Source: Anthonomus grandis grandis
Lineage: Eukaryota > Arthropoda > Insecta > Coleoptera > Curculionidae
Assembly (NCBI RefSeq): GCF_022605725.1
Contig: NC_065561.1
Location: 20,808,256 to 20,872,255, forward strand
DNA: 64,000 bases
Direction of reading: 5' to 3'
Below are positions 58,501 through 62,290 of this stretch, piece by piece. The position numbers were made by a program, and so were the translations under genes. The notes beneath the pieces were generated by a model. The model was not told the origin of the DNA. It did no database searches and was given only the letters and a program-made list of their open reading frames with translations. Positions within the stretch are counted from its first letter, which is position 1. Every line of letters begins with the position of its first letter.

Positions 58501-59413
58501 TAAATGCTTCCTCCAAACTGCTCGCATTCACTCCGAGCAATCGAGCGATTTTCTCGCACAAAACTTGATCATTAACCTCGGAACTGTCGGAATGTGACAC
58601 GGTTCCAGACCGGAACCTCAAGTTCCCCAAATGTAAAATGGCCGCTAGCAGCGTAAATATGTTTCCAGTTTCCTTATCTGAGAAATTGAGCACCTTGAGG
58701 GCTCCCGATATGTCGGCGAACTCTTTGAATTCATCACGTCCGTCACAGTGTAGAGTATTACCTCCTAAAATTGACTCAATTTTAACTCAAAAATTAAGCA
58801 TATTTATTTATTTATTCAACATAACAAATACATGCTTAATACAGGATAGATGTAAACAAAATTAATTTGTAGTACCAATACAATAAAGTACACCTAGGTG
58901 CAAGCACCTGTATGTGTATAACTTAAAATTAATTATATTACAATACAACACAATTATATATATAGTGGACTTACCGGTCAAATAATGATACATATCAGCC
59001 TCACCCAAATCCAGTCTTTTCTTCTCTTCTCTCGACAAGCCTGCGAGCATACTATAAAATATATGGTAATTTCTCTCGCCGTCGTTCTGCGAAACTATCC
59101 TGCTTTTTTCCAATAAATATTGTTCGATCTTAGCACCCTCAATAGCACCTAAAACATGTCCCTAAATTGCAAAAACCAAGAACTCCCTTATCGAAGGTCT
59201 TAATATAAACCTTGTTCGTTAAAATCCACATTGATGTACTTCCCGAACCTGGAGGAGTTGTCGTTTCTTACGGTCTTAGCGTTCCCAAACGCCTCCAGAA
59301 TCGGATTTGCCTCTAAAATTTGCTGCTCTATCCAGGAATGTTGCCCACTAGTCGAGGCTAAGTATTGCAGGATTAGTTTGGTGCTTTCTGTTTTGCCCGC
59401 ACCGGACTCTCCA
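13332..59413 (-). CDS. Class VII unconventional myosin (27 coding exons; 5' end outside window)
   Basis: Actin-based motor with a MyTH4-FERM tail; class VII myosins act in actin protrusions, bristles and hearing or epithelial brush structures. Exons (- strand): 59413-59211, 59148-58975, 58764-58469, 53958-53424, 53368-53136, 49294-49165, 49067-48899, 48820-48664, 48612-48331, 48192-48094, 41875-41653, 41583-41271, 32860-32605, 32550-32386, 32331-32146, 31668-31558, 31502-31330, 30192-29976, 29917-29795, 29578-29365, 21332-21072, 21018-20871, 20083-19936, 16378-16060, 15972-15755, 15706-15434, 13547-13332. All junctions are in phase with no stop, giving ~1946 residues. Domains: motor, about four IQ motifs, MyTH4, FERM, SH3, MyTH4, FERM. 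Usual family length is ~2100-2200; the first ~150 motor residues are missing. The short charged linker after the IQs and overall divergence suggest a VIIb/Myo28B1-type paralogue rather than crinkled, but this is inference. Confidence 0.93.
13548..15433 (-). repeat. Myosin intron with alternating-orientation GGTCAAGTCGAAGG satellite
   Basis: From about 13630 to 14900 the intron is almost wholly a degenerate short repeat of the type AAGGTCAAGTCGAAGGTCAC. Orientation flips: forward to about 14035, reverse 14035-14440, forward 14440-14750, reverse 14750-14900. The Ser/Lys/Arg-rich reading frames are artefacts of the repeat. 14900-15430 shows no recognised feature. Confidence 0.85.
15434..15706 (-). 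CDS. Myosin VII exon: FERM2 F2/F3
   Basis: YKDLIPQDLVRAYSSSEWKK, SSWPTFGSTFFEVKQTTEPS and EIVLIAINIKGLNVIHPQTK, strongly conserved. The donor is AAG|GCAAGT, a non-canonical GC splice site; phase 0. Confidence 0.96.
15755..15972 (-). CDS. Myosin VII exon: FERM2 F2
   Basis: FTSMQYQVHFLKKLWVKTEP, ADQIFHYHQELPKYLKGYHK and LAGLILRARYDND. The donor is ACT|GTAAGC. It is followed by a 48 bp intron. Confidence 0.95.
16060..16378 (-). CDS. Myosin VII exon: FERM2 F1
   Basis: GPRKYPPYSLEVEAIQSRT, QIYHKIYFPDDTDESFQVDS and GFSLFVGVSDKLFSIPEDY. It ends GEA|GTAAGT (split Ser codon). The next intron is 87 bp, a multiple of three, and open in this frame. Confidence 0.95.
16379..17729 (-). other. Myosin intron, CCTGGAA motifs, no gene
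   Basis: Scattered TTCCAGGCATTTGAG and CCTGGAA-type motifs at 16640-16990. The rest is AT-rich with no recognised gene or element. Confidence 0.5.
17730..19570 (-). repeat. Satellite array, ~60 bp monomer in 181 bp trimers
   Basis: A tandem array built from ~60 bp monomers such as TTCCAGGCAATTGAGCCCCT...TGCCTGGAATA. Three monomer types form a 181 bp higher-order unit, repeated about ten times. One unit (18615-18856) has an extra monomer (241 bp). Each monomer carries the CCTGGAA / TTCCAGG motif dispersed elsewhere in the window. The repeated 62-residue reading frames shift frame every 181 bp and are not genes. Confidence 0.9.
19936..20083 (-). CDS. Myosin VII exon: MyTH4-2 end
   Basis: MSQSEEKGWELMYLITGLFV to VSPCLQRLQ, closing the second MyTH4. 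The donor is GTGAGT, phase 0. Confidence 0.96.
20084..20870 (-). other. Myosin intron, nothing recognised
   Basis: AT-rich intron of 787 bp. I see no repeat, gene or element in it. Confidence 0.5.
20871..21018 (-). CDS. Myosin VII exon: MyTH4-2
   Basis: AILKYMGDIKAPKPVCSNEY, TDQIFRGPLKIEMLKDEVYC and QIIRQLTFN; a clear MyTH4 signature. It joins the previous exon through a split Ala codon (G|CA). Confidence 0.96.
21072..21332 (-). CDS. Myosin VII exon: MyTH4-2 start
   Basis: DKQHPIQEITPATQTTLERM, YAKDHFRSGK, ELWKYTNEPLGQPLLKKLL and NEEACVEACKIFL. It is followed by a 53 bp intron (21071-21019). Confidence 0.95.
21333..23013 (-). other. Myosin intron, left part, nothing recognised
   Basis: AT-rich, no gene. 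Short reading frames around 22600-23000 resemble nothing I know. Confidence 0.45.
23507..27190 (-). mobile_element. Mutator-like element (MULE) nested in the DD41D transposase
   Basis: A 3684 bp element with a perfect 9 bp target duplication GGCCGGCCA (23498-23506 and 27191-27199), the size typical of Mutator. Its ends match as ~110 bp imperfect inverted repeats: left GCATATTGGTAAATGACGGA, right read inward GCATATTTGTAAACACGAGA. Inner matches include ACGTCTGCT / GCGTCTGCT. It encodes a MULE transposase on the - strand. The right ~1 kb (about 26050-27060) is AT-rich without a recognised gene. Confidence 0.9.
23866..26040 (-). pseudogene. MULE transposase with SWIM zinc finger, broken
   Basis: A probable N-terminal exon (about 26040-25860) holds a zinc-finger-like RIYKCHFNTATKVKSTGTKQ. 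The main part (25835-25062) has EVMFVDASGNCDVYD (first catalytic Asp) and TVILTDDDLGERNA (second). 25162-24800 has LILCIFHVKKAVWRW and the acidic region near TNNYTEIMFRLL. 24718-24377 has a SWIM motif, YFVDLQTCMCTYPIGFNGKH, with the Cys-x-Cys...Cys-x-His spacing. A C-terminal tail with IPIQPTSVGRRR ends at 23866. Frameshifts near 25100, 24750 and 24000 break it, though the key residues survive. Confidence 0.83.
28434..29364 (-). other. Myosin intron, right part, nothing firmly recognised
   Basis: AT-rich. A reading frame at 28623-28922 (- strand; IQIFPNIDIVGIKSY) may be a retroelement fragment, but I cannot place it. Confidence 0.4.
29365..29578 (-). CDS. Myosin VII exon: SH3 domain
   Basis: DLYLSFKKGDLITLKNGTG, TASWGYGECNGKTGDF and MVYILPT give the SH3 core, with conserved GDLI, W and YILPT positions. 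The donor is AAAG|GTAAAA. The next exon is 8 kb away across the nested transposons. Confidence 0.95.
29613..29772. mobile_element. Foldback MITE with perfect 54 bp arms
   Basis: Arms 29613-29666 and 29719-29772 are exact reverse complements (54 bp), starting TAAAGTCCAGTGCAACGATA, with a 52 bp loop. TA lies at each boundary. It sits in a 216 bp myosin intron and would fold into a long perfect hairpin in the pre-mRNA. Its terminal sequence resembles the ends of the element at 59627-61712. Confidence 0.85.
29795..29917 (-). CDS. Myosin VII exon: FERM1 F3 end
   Basis: ISKKEYVFSSPDAKNL and FIIDGLRKRSIYCVATQDYT. 41 codons, phase 0. The following intron holds a perfect foldback element. Confidence 0.93.
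29976..30192 (-). CDS. Myosin VII exon: FERM1 F3
   Basis: STWSILFSKFYEVEQISGP and VILAVNWTGIYIIDDQE, the PH-like F3 lobe. The donor is ACT|GTAAGG, phase 0. Confidence 0.95.
30193..31329 (-). repeat. Myosin intron rich in TTCCAGGCA / CCTGGAA motifs
   Basis: Repeated 'cttccaggcagttgaa' and 'tgcctggaagaaa' in both orientations between 30420 and 31270, often next to 'ggtctataagtgacttcaac'. No gene. Confidence 0.6.
31330..31502 (-). CDS. Myosin VII exon: FERM1 F2
   Basis: LLMYLPTHTLREAQL through KAKEFVVIY; less conserved but aligned across the F2 lobe. It ends AG|GTAAAC, with the split Ser codon completed by the next exon. Confidence 0.9.
31558..31668 (-). CDS. Myosin VII exon: FERM1 F2
   Basis: VMKGLRSGEYRCKQEGDLAT, matching the GEYRCEKEDDL signature. 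37 codons, phase 0, acceptor TTTTAG and donor GTATGT. Confidence 0.94.
31669..32145 (-). other. Myosin intron, nothing recognised
   Basis: AT-rich, 477 bp, no feature seen. Confidence 0.5.
32146..32331 (-). CDS. Myosin VII exon: FERM1 F1/F2
   Basis: VMSIGSEGDHVLDAISKCEQ to SPWHNPALDPVSTNLIYKQ, matching the conserved DHVMDAISQCEQ and NLIYQQ positions of the family. 62 codons, phase 0. Confidence 0.95.
32386..32550 (-). CDS. Myosin VII exon: FERM1 F1 lobe
   Basis: NKEPIFLAIALSDDS then EEIIAKIAKSLGLVDSFGFS and LFISIYDK. This is the ubiquitin-like F1 lobe of the first FERM domain; 55 codons, phase 0. Confidence 0.94.
32605..32860 (-). CDS. Myosin VII exon: MyTH4-1 end and FERM1 start
   Basis: DEILCIICKQLTNNYNK, FARGWVLLSLCLGCFAPSER, and QPPTYLELIANK at the boundary with FERM. 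The donor is GTGGGT. It is separated from the preceding exon by 8.4 kb of transposon-rich intron. Confidence 0.95.
32861..34748 (-). other. Myosin intron with CCTGGAA motifs
   Basis: No gene. TTCCAGGCAGTTG-type motifs cluster at 33630-33880 and 34320-34710. 32861-33600 holds nothing I recognise. Confidence 0.5.
34753..36748 (+). mobile_element. Sola-like DNA transposon
   Basis: A 1996 bp element with inverted ends: left GAAGATCACAGGGGAAAAAA, right read inward GAAGACCACAGGGGAAAAAC. The match continues with CGTG..AAGTCA. It has a 4 bp duplication AAAT (34749-34752 and 36749-36752). Four-base duplications and the encoded protein type fit the Sola superfamily as I know it, but I could not confirm the assignment. 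It encodes a broken transposase on the + strand. Confidence 0.7.
34887..36310 (+). pseudogene. Broken transposase of the Sola-like element
   Basis: ATG near 34887 opens MDNNNLSDCEDHETKP, stops after VRDITK, and reads on in frame as LHVTGDACQCRRYRCFEKIT. The middle is disrupted. Around 35850-35980, VGKKGANEGCSFLF and IFCDSCSGQNKNS appear with frameshifts. 35955-36311 encodes VTFPIRGHSYMECDKDMG and a tail rich in aromatic residues. This is a family seen widely in insects, with a C-rich N-terminus, a 'SGQNKN' block and a 'P.RGHS...D.D' block. It is not functional. Confidence 0.65.
36753..37382 (-). other. Myosin intron between transposons
   Basis: No gene. GC content rises sharply at 37270-37380 beside the PIF/Harbinger left end, with GGCGTGCCGGCGGCCC-type sequence of unknown origin. 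Confidence 0.4.
37660..39799 (+). pseudogene. PIF/Harbinger nuclease (HARBI1-like), frameshifted
   Basis: DDE endonuclease of PIF/Harbinger elements. Exon 1 (about 37660-37854) includes EFYHLYPQLRLDDNERLF and KPISIEERLLLTL, ending AG|GTAGGT. Exon 2 starts at 38917 after TTTTCAG, giving LRYLSTEIAFRQLPFSFRIS in phase. Further on: FPNCMRSLDRKHIRLKCP (first Asp region), VGAYGKGSDAGVFSNS (second Asp) and AKMKVECAFGI (Glu). A 4 bp insertion near 39230 and a frameshift near 39380 break the frame, and exon 1 has a stop near 37815. The intron 37855-38916 holds the antisense MADF exon. Confidence 0.85.
38235..40095 (-). CDS. MADF-domain protein of the PIF/Harbinger element (two exons, intact)
   Basis: The accessory DNA-binding protein of the element. 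Exon 1 is 40095-39975 (MTTMEILISEVVWNKKYHRY, then KDRTVVDKEWDEIS), donor CCAA|GTAAGT. Exon 2 is 38758-38235 (acceptor TTTTCAG; DDAKKKWRNLRDQFTKELKK, then YSRKWQYFANMLFLKDTL), ending LLL and TAA. The split Lys codon joins in phase: 121 + 524 bases make 214 codons plus stop with no interruption. The MADF fold spans the two exons; a weak BESS-like end (TPEDENMLFSRSLLL) follows a charged helix. Its intron (39974-38759) contains the whole nuclease exon 2 on the other strand. Confidence 0.8.
40270..40860. mobile_element. Shrunken PIF/Harbinger derivative
   Basis: Lies directly beside the previous element. On the + strand from 40423, METREFNIKKLITEVQLRPA and IWDMRDDNYS form a MADF N-terminus. On the - strand from about 40710, RTKRKLWIHPIVMERNKKGY and FNTIYKEICEDPEIFL form a Harbinger nuclease N-terminus. 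The two face each other about 60 bp apart. GTGTTGCAAAC occurs inverted near 40352 and 40757, consistent with subterminal repeats. Everything between the two first exons appears deleted. Confidence 0.6.
40861..41270 (-). other. Myosin intron, nothing recognised
   Basis: AT-rich, no feature seen. Confidence 0.5.
41271..41583 (-). CDS. Myosin VII exon: MyTH4-1
   Basis: Encodes LPVMTELNETISRGFSNR through MEKLHFIVGHGILRPELR, the MyTH4 helical bundle that binds microtubule and cargo partners in this family. It ends in a split Arg codon before GTAAGA. Confidence 0.94.
41653..41875 (-). CDS. Myosin VII exon: start of MyTH4-1
   Basis: Contains DAEDLSEFTFRKYATTYF, matching the conserved entry to the tail, and ALWTAIARFMGDMPEPK of the first MyTH4 domain. 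The donor GTTAAT is weak, but the join GSKESN is in phase and alignable. Confidence 0.92.
41876..43229 (-). other. Myosin intron, nothing recognised
   Basis: AT-rich with short open frames on the - strand (42052-42240) that resemble nothing known. Confidence 0.45.
43230..44010 (+). pseudogene. Degraded LINE fragment (RT C-terminus and beyond)
   Basis: Broken + strand frames resemble the region after the RT fingers of non-LTR retrotransposons: TRFLGLDNHLTWYLHVDGLA near 43255, then PPYYGIQ and VEHKFLKLVAYKLNNVGNYE near 43770-43870. No frame is intact. It may be part of the same LINE family as the next entry. Confidence 0.5.
44215..46795 (+). mobile_element. 5'-truncated non-LTR retrotransposon (LINE)
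   Basis: About 2.6 kb. It starts inside the apurinic endonuclease domain (VWVGDMNIDVLATES near 44238; LDHCFIKCQ; DLTYHYPI), passes through the reverse transcriptase, and ends in an (ATT)n tail at 46779-46795. Endonuclease, RT and tail order agree with a + strand LINE of the jockey/CR1-like group; I cannot fix the clade. Frames are interrupted. Confidence 0.82.
44573..46200 (+). pseudogene. LINE reverse transcriptase, frameshifted
   Basis: 44802-45686 is a long open stretch: FPEILKTTIIIPLHKQGDKK, LSNYRPIALTSSLSKIVEKC, QFAFRECLSTENAL and GIILDLKKAFDTVSHQILL (catalytic Asp). A frameshift near 45610 moves the rest to another frame: MEFGVPQGTVLSPLL, then CFADDTAIILSG with the catalytic FADD. After a stop at 45808 a degraded C-terminal part continues to about 46200. 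RT motifs 1-5 are recognisable; the frameshift and stops make it inactive. Confidence 0.85.
46890..47160 (-). pseudogene. Second LINE reverse transcriptase fragment
   Basis: On the - strand RPISLLSTLSL and VIGRILKCNNI, then LHFVFREDLNSHDAVYNFLH and ALATVFCDLSKALDCVN. This is the RT region from the 'RPISLL' motif to the catalytic 'DLSKAFD' Asp motif. It is a short 5'- and 3'-truncated fragment on the strand opposite to the larger LINE. Confidence 0.65.
47161..48093 (-). other. Myosin intron, one dispersed repeat copy
   Basis: No gene. 47905-48060 is related to segments at 49445-49590 and 49915-50060 (shared 'acttcttaagtatct' and 'tttaggagtta' type sequence). Confidence 0.45.
48094..48192 (-). 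CDS. Myosin VII exon: linker before first MyTH4
   Basis: A 33-codon exon, acidic and poorly conserved (AVQQVETDFAFLEAP to DGPTLA). It is accepted because the splice sites are good (TGTAG acceptor, GTAAGT donor) and the frame is phase 0 on both sides. It is the least certain coding exon. Confidence 0.75.
48331..48612 (-). CDS. Myosin VII exon: IQ motifs 3-4 and charged helix
   Basis: LQAKIISRDLAF spans the exon boundary, followed by LQARCRGYLVRHNRQM. Then comes a short Lys/Glu-rich segment (DEEEFKRQGKK to KKQEEDF) in place of the long single alpha-helix seen in VIIa. The donor is AAA|GTAAGA. Confidence 0.9.
48664..48820 (-). CDS. Myosin VII exon: IQ motifs 1-2
   Basis: Light-chain-binding lever. 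LQTALKGWIHRQRF and VFQKHFRGRRDRF fit the IQ pattern. The exon ends NGYQRLQ before GTAGGA, phase 0. Confidence 0.92.
48899..49067 (-). CDS. Myosin VII exon: converter
   Basis: Encodes the converter and the start of the lever: ICKAVLGNSADYQLGHSKVF followed by LKNPDNDKLEELRS. The split Lys codon continues into the IQ exon (YVRVLQ). Confidence 0.93.
49165..49294 (-). CDS. Myosin VII exon: motor SH1/SH2 region
   Basis: Encodes IFDKSLCCKQLRYSGMMETT and AGYPIRYSYPDFVDRF, the relay/SH1-SH2 helix region leading to the converter. The donor ATAT|GTAAGT is in phase 1. Confidence 0.95.
49295..50232 (-). repeat. Myosin intron with duplicated segment
   Basis: Two related copies share TAATAAGGAATTTAGAGGTT (about 49460 and 49924) with ~130 bp of surrounding similarity. 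No gene. Confidence 0.5.
50233..51310. repeat. Large imperfect palindrome
   Basis: The two halves are inverted relatives. CCTCAATTGCCTTGAAATGT near 50262 pairs with ACATTTCAAGGCAATTGAGG near 51262. GGAAAGGTAGCTTGGTAT near 50465 pairs with ATACCAAGTTACCTTTCC near 51057. The centre is near 50780. A third partial copy follows at 51340-51440. Confidence 0.8.
51470..53100 (-). repeat. ~175 bp satellite array abutting a myosin splice donor
   Basis: Nine to ten copies of a ~175 bp unit marked by GTTACAGCCAATTTTGCTAG and CAATTTAAATCACCTC. Marker positions recur about every 170-180 bp from 51485 to 53055. The array ends about 35 bases from the exon at 53136. Confidence 0.9.
53136..53368 (-). CDS. Myosin VII exon: motor, actin-binding region
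   Basis: Begins FLDKNRDTFSND, spans loop 2, and ends with the strongly conserved FVRCIKPNEHKKPQ before GTAAGA. A ~175 bp satellite array begins within about 40 bases of the donor. Confidence 0.96.
53424..53958 (-). CDS. Myosin VII exon: motor with switch II
   Basis: The largest exon (535 bp). It opens IISAMSKEQAVDSRNAF, contains switch II in VLDIFGFENF, and the relay region FEQLCINYANENLQQFF. It ends FYDVPG at a GTAAGG donor, phase 1. Confidence 0.96.
53959..54530 (-). repeat. Myosin intron with inverted repeat
   Basis: An imperfect ~88 bp inverted repeat, arms about 54028-54115 and 54294-54382, with GGTACTCTTTTTCAGCTAAC against GTTAGATGAAAAAGAGTACC. A partial extra copy lies near 54145. 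No gene. Confidence 0.75.
54530..58440 (-). repeat. Satellite array: ~292 bp monomers, then 553 bp dimers
   Basis: A tandem array marked by AAAAAAGTGAGGTTAAGG. Up to about 55900 the unit is ~292 bp. From 56100 two monomer types alternate: GGCCGAAAACTCC at 56145, 56698, 57251, 57804 and 58368, and GGACGATAACTTC between them. This gives a 553 bp higher-order unit with spacing exactly 553, 553, 553 and then 564. The array ends about 30 bases from the exon at 58469. Confidence 0.92.
58469..58764 (-). CDS. Myosin VII exon: motor, upper 50K
   Basis: Begins GNTLHCDGRDEFKEF, includes LLAAILHLGNLRF, and ends SIYTRGET before GTAAGT. The next exon is 4.5 kb away across a satellite-filled intron. Confidence 0.95.
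58975..59148 (-). CDS. Myosin VII exon: motor, upper 50K
   Basis: Starts AIEGAKIEQYLLEKSR and includes ERNYHIFYSMLAGL, conserved in all myosin VII motors. It ends DMYHYLTG with a GTAAGT donor, phase 1. Confidence 0.95.
59211..59413 (-). CDS. Myosin VII exon: P-loop and switch I
   Basis: Contains the ATP-binding P-loop GESGAGKTES and switch I NDNSSRFGKY, both intact. The acceptor is CCTAG, with one base completing a split Ser codon. The donor GTTTAT is weak, but the join to GAIEGAKIEQ in the next exon is exact for myosin VII. Confidence 0.95.
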
Positions 59414-59626
59414 CTAGGGAAAAAGTGGATGCTCGTCGTAAGCAATCTTTTATGATTTTATTGAGGCGTTCGATAAAGTAGTCAAAAAAATTCAGAGATT
59501 GGTCTCAGGGGTTGTATTTTTGAAATCATTCGAATTTGATTCGCATACGAAATTAGAGGATTTCGCACGAAAAATACCGATATTCGTATTTTCGACCGCA
59601 TCGTATGCAATGTCTCGAATGGGTAA
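59414..59626 (-). other. Myosin intron, probable start of a PIF/Harbinger copy
   Basis: No gene. 'attcgaatttgattcgcata' near 59529 and 'tctcgaatgg' near 59616 may be the 5' end of the element whose coding start lies at 61872, split by the insertion at 59627-61712. Confidence 0.35.
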
Positions 59627-61712
59627 AGTCCAGTTCAGAGATCTATTAGAATCTTTGATATGCCGCGAATAGTCCGTGTGCCGGTGTTTCTTGTATTGTC
59701 ACATGGCATGTTTGTTTAAATCGCAAAATTTTATGTGGAAAGAGTCATGCAGTAATATCCTAAGCGATATTTAATCGTTCCATCAAATAAATAAATAGTT
59801 TAAACATTTTTTTTAAATTTATACATTTGATTTGTAAGATTTGACTACAGATACCCACGTACTATTTTCTTAGATGTCTGACCTCAGTCGCAGTCACTGA
59901 AGCGTGAAAAGTTGCACAGGTCCGGCCTTAAAATTTATTTGTATCTAAAATTTTATTATTCGAGATTTTTGGGTTTGGTTTTATAAAGTTAGAAATTCAG
60001 GATAATTAATAGAAAATATTTAATTAAAAGATAAGATTTAAGTACATCAAATTTTTTTAACCAAAAATTTTCATTTAATAAGTTTAGTATTTCAGTAATC
60101 AGTGGGGGTGTTTATAATAAGTGATGCGAGAATAGGTGGTACAAAGTACTTAGGCCTATTTATTCTCTGGATTAAGGCATTAAACATTTACTTTTTGATA
60201 CAAAAGGGTAAAATGTTTTGGTTTGTCTTCAAATTATATAAATTTCCTTTTTGTGGGTATTGAGATTTAGGTATAATACCAAAACAAATCCTGGGTAAGA
60301 ACTGATAATTAAATTGTGTTCTTTTCAGTATTGACTTATTAAGTGTAGTTATGGTTATAGCTTAGGTATCATCAGCATATTCAGAATTCCTCACATTTAG
60401 TAAATCAACAGTGTATATTAGGAGAAGTAAAAGATCAAGGATTGACCCTTATGGCACATCCGAATCAATACGTTTAGCGTAAGAGAAAATATTATTAAAT
60501 GACAAACACAACATTATTAAAAACATAGTACTAATTTTACAATGAACAATCCATACCATCAAATTCTTTAGAATAATCGAGATTAATATGATTAATATTT
60601 TATTTATCGATTGTTAGCAGGTTAAATGGTTTTCTTACTTTGTGATTTTACTGTTACATTTTGTTAAATTTGAGGCAGTAGGGTAAAACCACAAATAAAA
60701 TAGAAAATGTACGTTTTTATGTTATAATTGTTATTTGTTAGTCTAATTTTAATAACACAGCTTTAATAAATAAGACTTTTTGATATAATGAAGTTTTAAC
60801 CCTACATTTGTGATATAAACAGTGAGAGTGATAAGTTACAAAAATAAACAATTTAATTTATTGAAGATTCTAACTTGAAATAAAAATAGCTATCTTTTAA
60901 ATTTAAAAACCAAATACTATGCCTATAATTTGGGCATTTTTTTTTAAATCTTAAAGCAACACATGGCAAAAATATCTTTCATTATTTGTCAATTGTAAAA
61001 TTTTGTTTGTTTGTTTTGGCAGTGTATAGTATTTCCATAAAATTTTATTTTCAATAACAGGCGATTGAGTGGATTCCACGCATGTTTTTGTCAATTTTGG
61101 GCAGTAAAATCATCATGGGTCTATTTTAAATTTAATGAATTAACATATTGTAGTATAGAAAATTTGATTATTTTCTAAAAGTTTTTTTTTTAATTTAGTA
61201 GATTGAGTTATTTTTATATTTTATTTTTTTTTGAACTCTAGATTTTAGGCAATTTATATATTTATTTTTTGTGAGACAATTGTAAAATTAAAACTATTTG
61301 TAAAATTTGTTTATATCTCGTGTAATTGGGTGTCCTATCTGTTTGAAATATATTACAAATTATTTCTATTTATTATTAATTTACTTGCTTGAAATAATTC
61401 AAATTTAATTCGAGGCTAGATTTATTTTATATATTTATTTATTTATCAATCACCACGGACTAAAATATTTTGATTTGATATTATTTGATATTATTTTCTT
61501 TCTAAAAATTGACATTTTCGAAAGAAAAATAAAAAATATTGTAAAACATGTGGTTTTCTGTATATTTAAAATGATTTCATAGATAAATTATATAAAATTT
61601 TGCCATTTAGACATGTATATCATGAGACAATAAATACGACATAGGCGCACGGACTATTTAGTGCGGCATCTGCGACACATCAAAGATTCTAATAGATCTC
61701 TGAACTGGACTT
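59627..61712. mobile_element. Non-autonomous TIR element, ~2.1 kb
   Basis: Ends are inverted: AAAGTCCAGTTCAGAGATCT from about 59628 and its complement ending about 61712. The match continues as ATTAGAATCTTTGAT and then more loosely as TAGTCCGTGTGCC. TA lies at both boundaries. The interior is very AT-rich and encodes nothing recognisable. The terminal sequence resembles the foldback MITE at 29613-29772. Confidence 0.8.
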
Positions 61713-61871
61713 TATATACCATTCGAATTTCAAGGTTCGTGTGTGATTTTCAATTTGATTATGCCACTTGTCTTGTTTTGATTTTAAACTAGTTTTTTTT
61801 TGTGTGAGTTCGATAAGTATTTTCGTAGTGTTTTTTGTTGTTTATTGAAAAAAAAAACAACTATAATCAAA

Positions 61872-62120
61872 TGGCAAGAGTAAACAATCTTGTGCAAAGA
61901 AACGTCGTCGATGCACTGGAAGAGATTGAAACTCTGGCAGATAGAAGGAATAGGATGTACTCTTCATTTCTCGACTCATTTGAAATGTATTTAGATGCTC
62001 AATTTATTAAATTATATAGATTAAGCAAGCCTATTAGGATGGAATTGATGTGCTCTTTATTTGCTCCAGGGAGACTGTGTAATATGTCCCCTATGGTCCG
62101 TTTTCACGTTCATGCCACTT
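61872..62120 (+). pseudogene. 5' fragment of a PIF/Harbinger nuclease
   Basis: ATG at 61872 starts MARVNNLVQRNVVDALEEIE, followed by FLDSFEMYLDAQFIKLYRLS, the N-terminal region of one PIF/Harbinger nuclease lineage. It breaks off near 62090, probably where the next PIF/Harbinger copy inserted. Its lineage differs from the neighbour's. Confidence 0.6.
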
Positions 62121-62290
62121 AGATTTGCACATGCAAATTTGCGCAAATAAAACTTTGGTGTATTCATTTTCGTTCATTTTAAATTGCACAAGTAGTTACA
62201 ACGGTTGTATTCTGATGTGTAGTGACCAGTGATTAGGGTGTGCGTTTGTGAGCATAGAAACATAAAAATAAAGTCAAGTAAATCAAGAAG

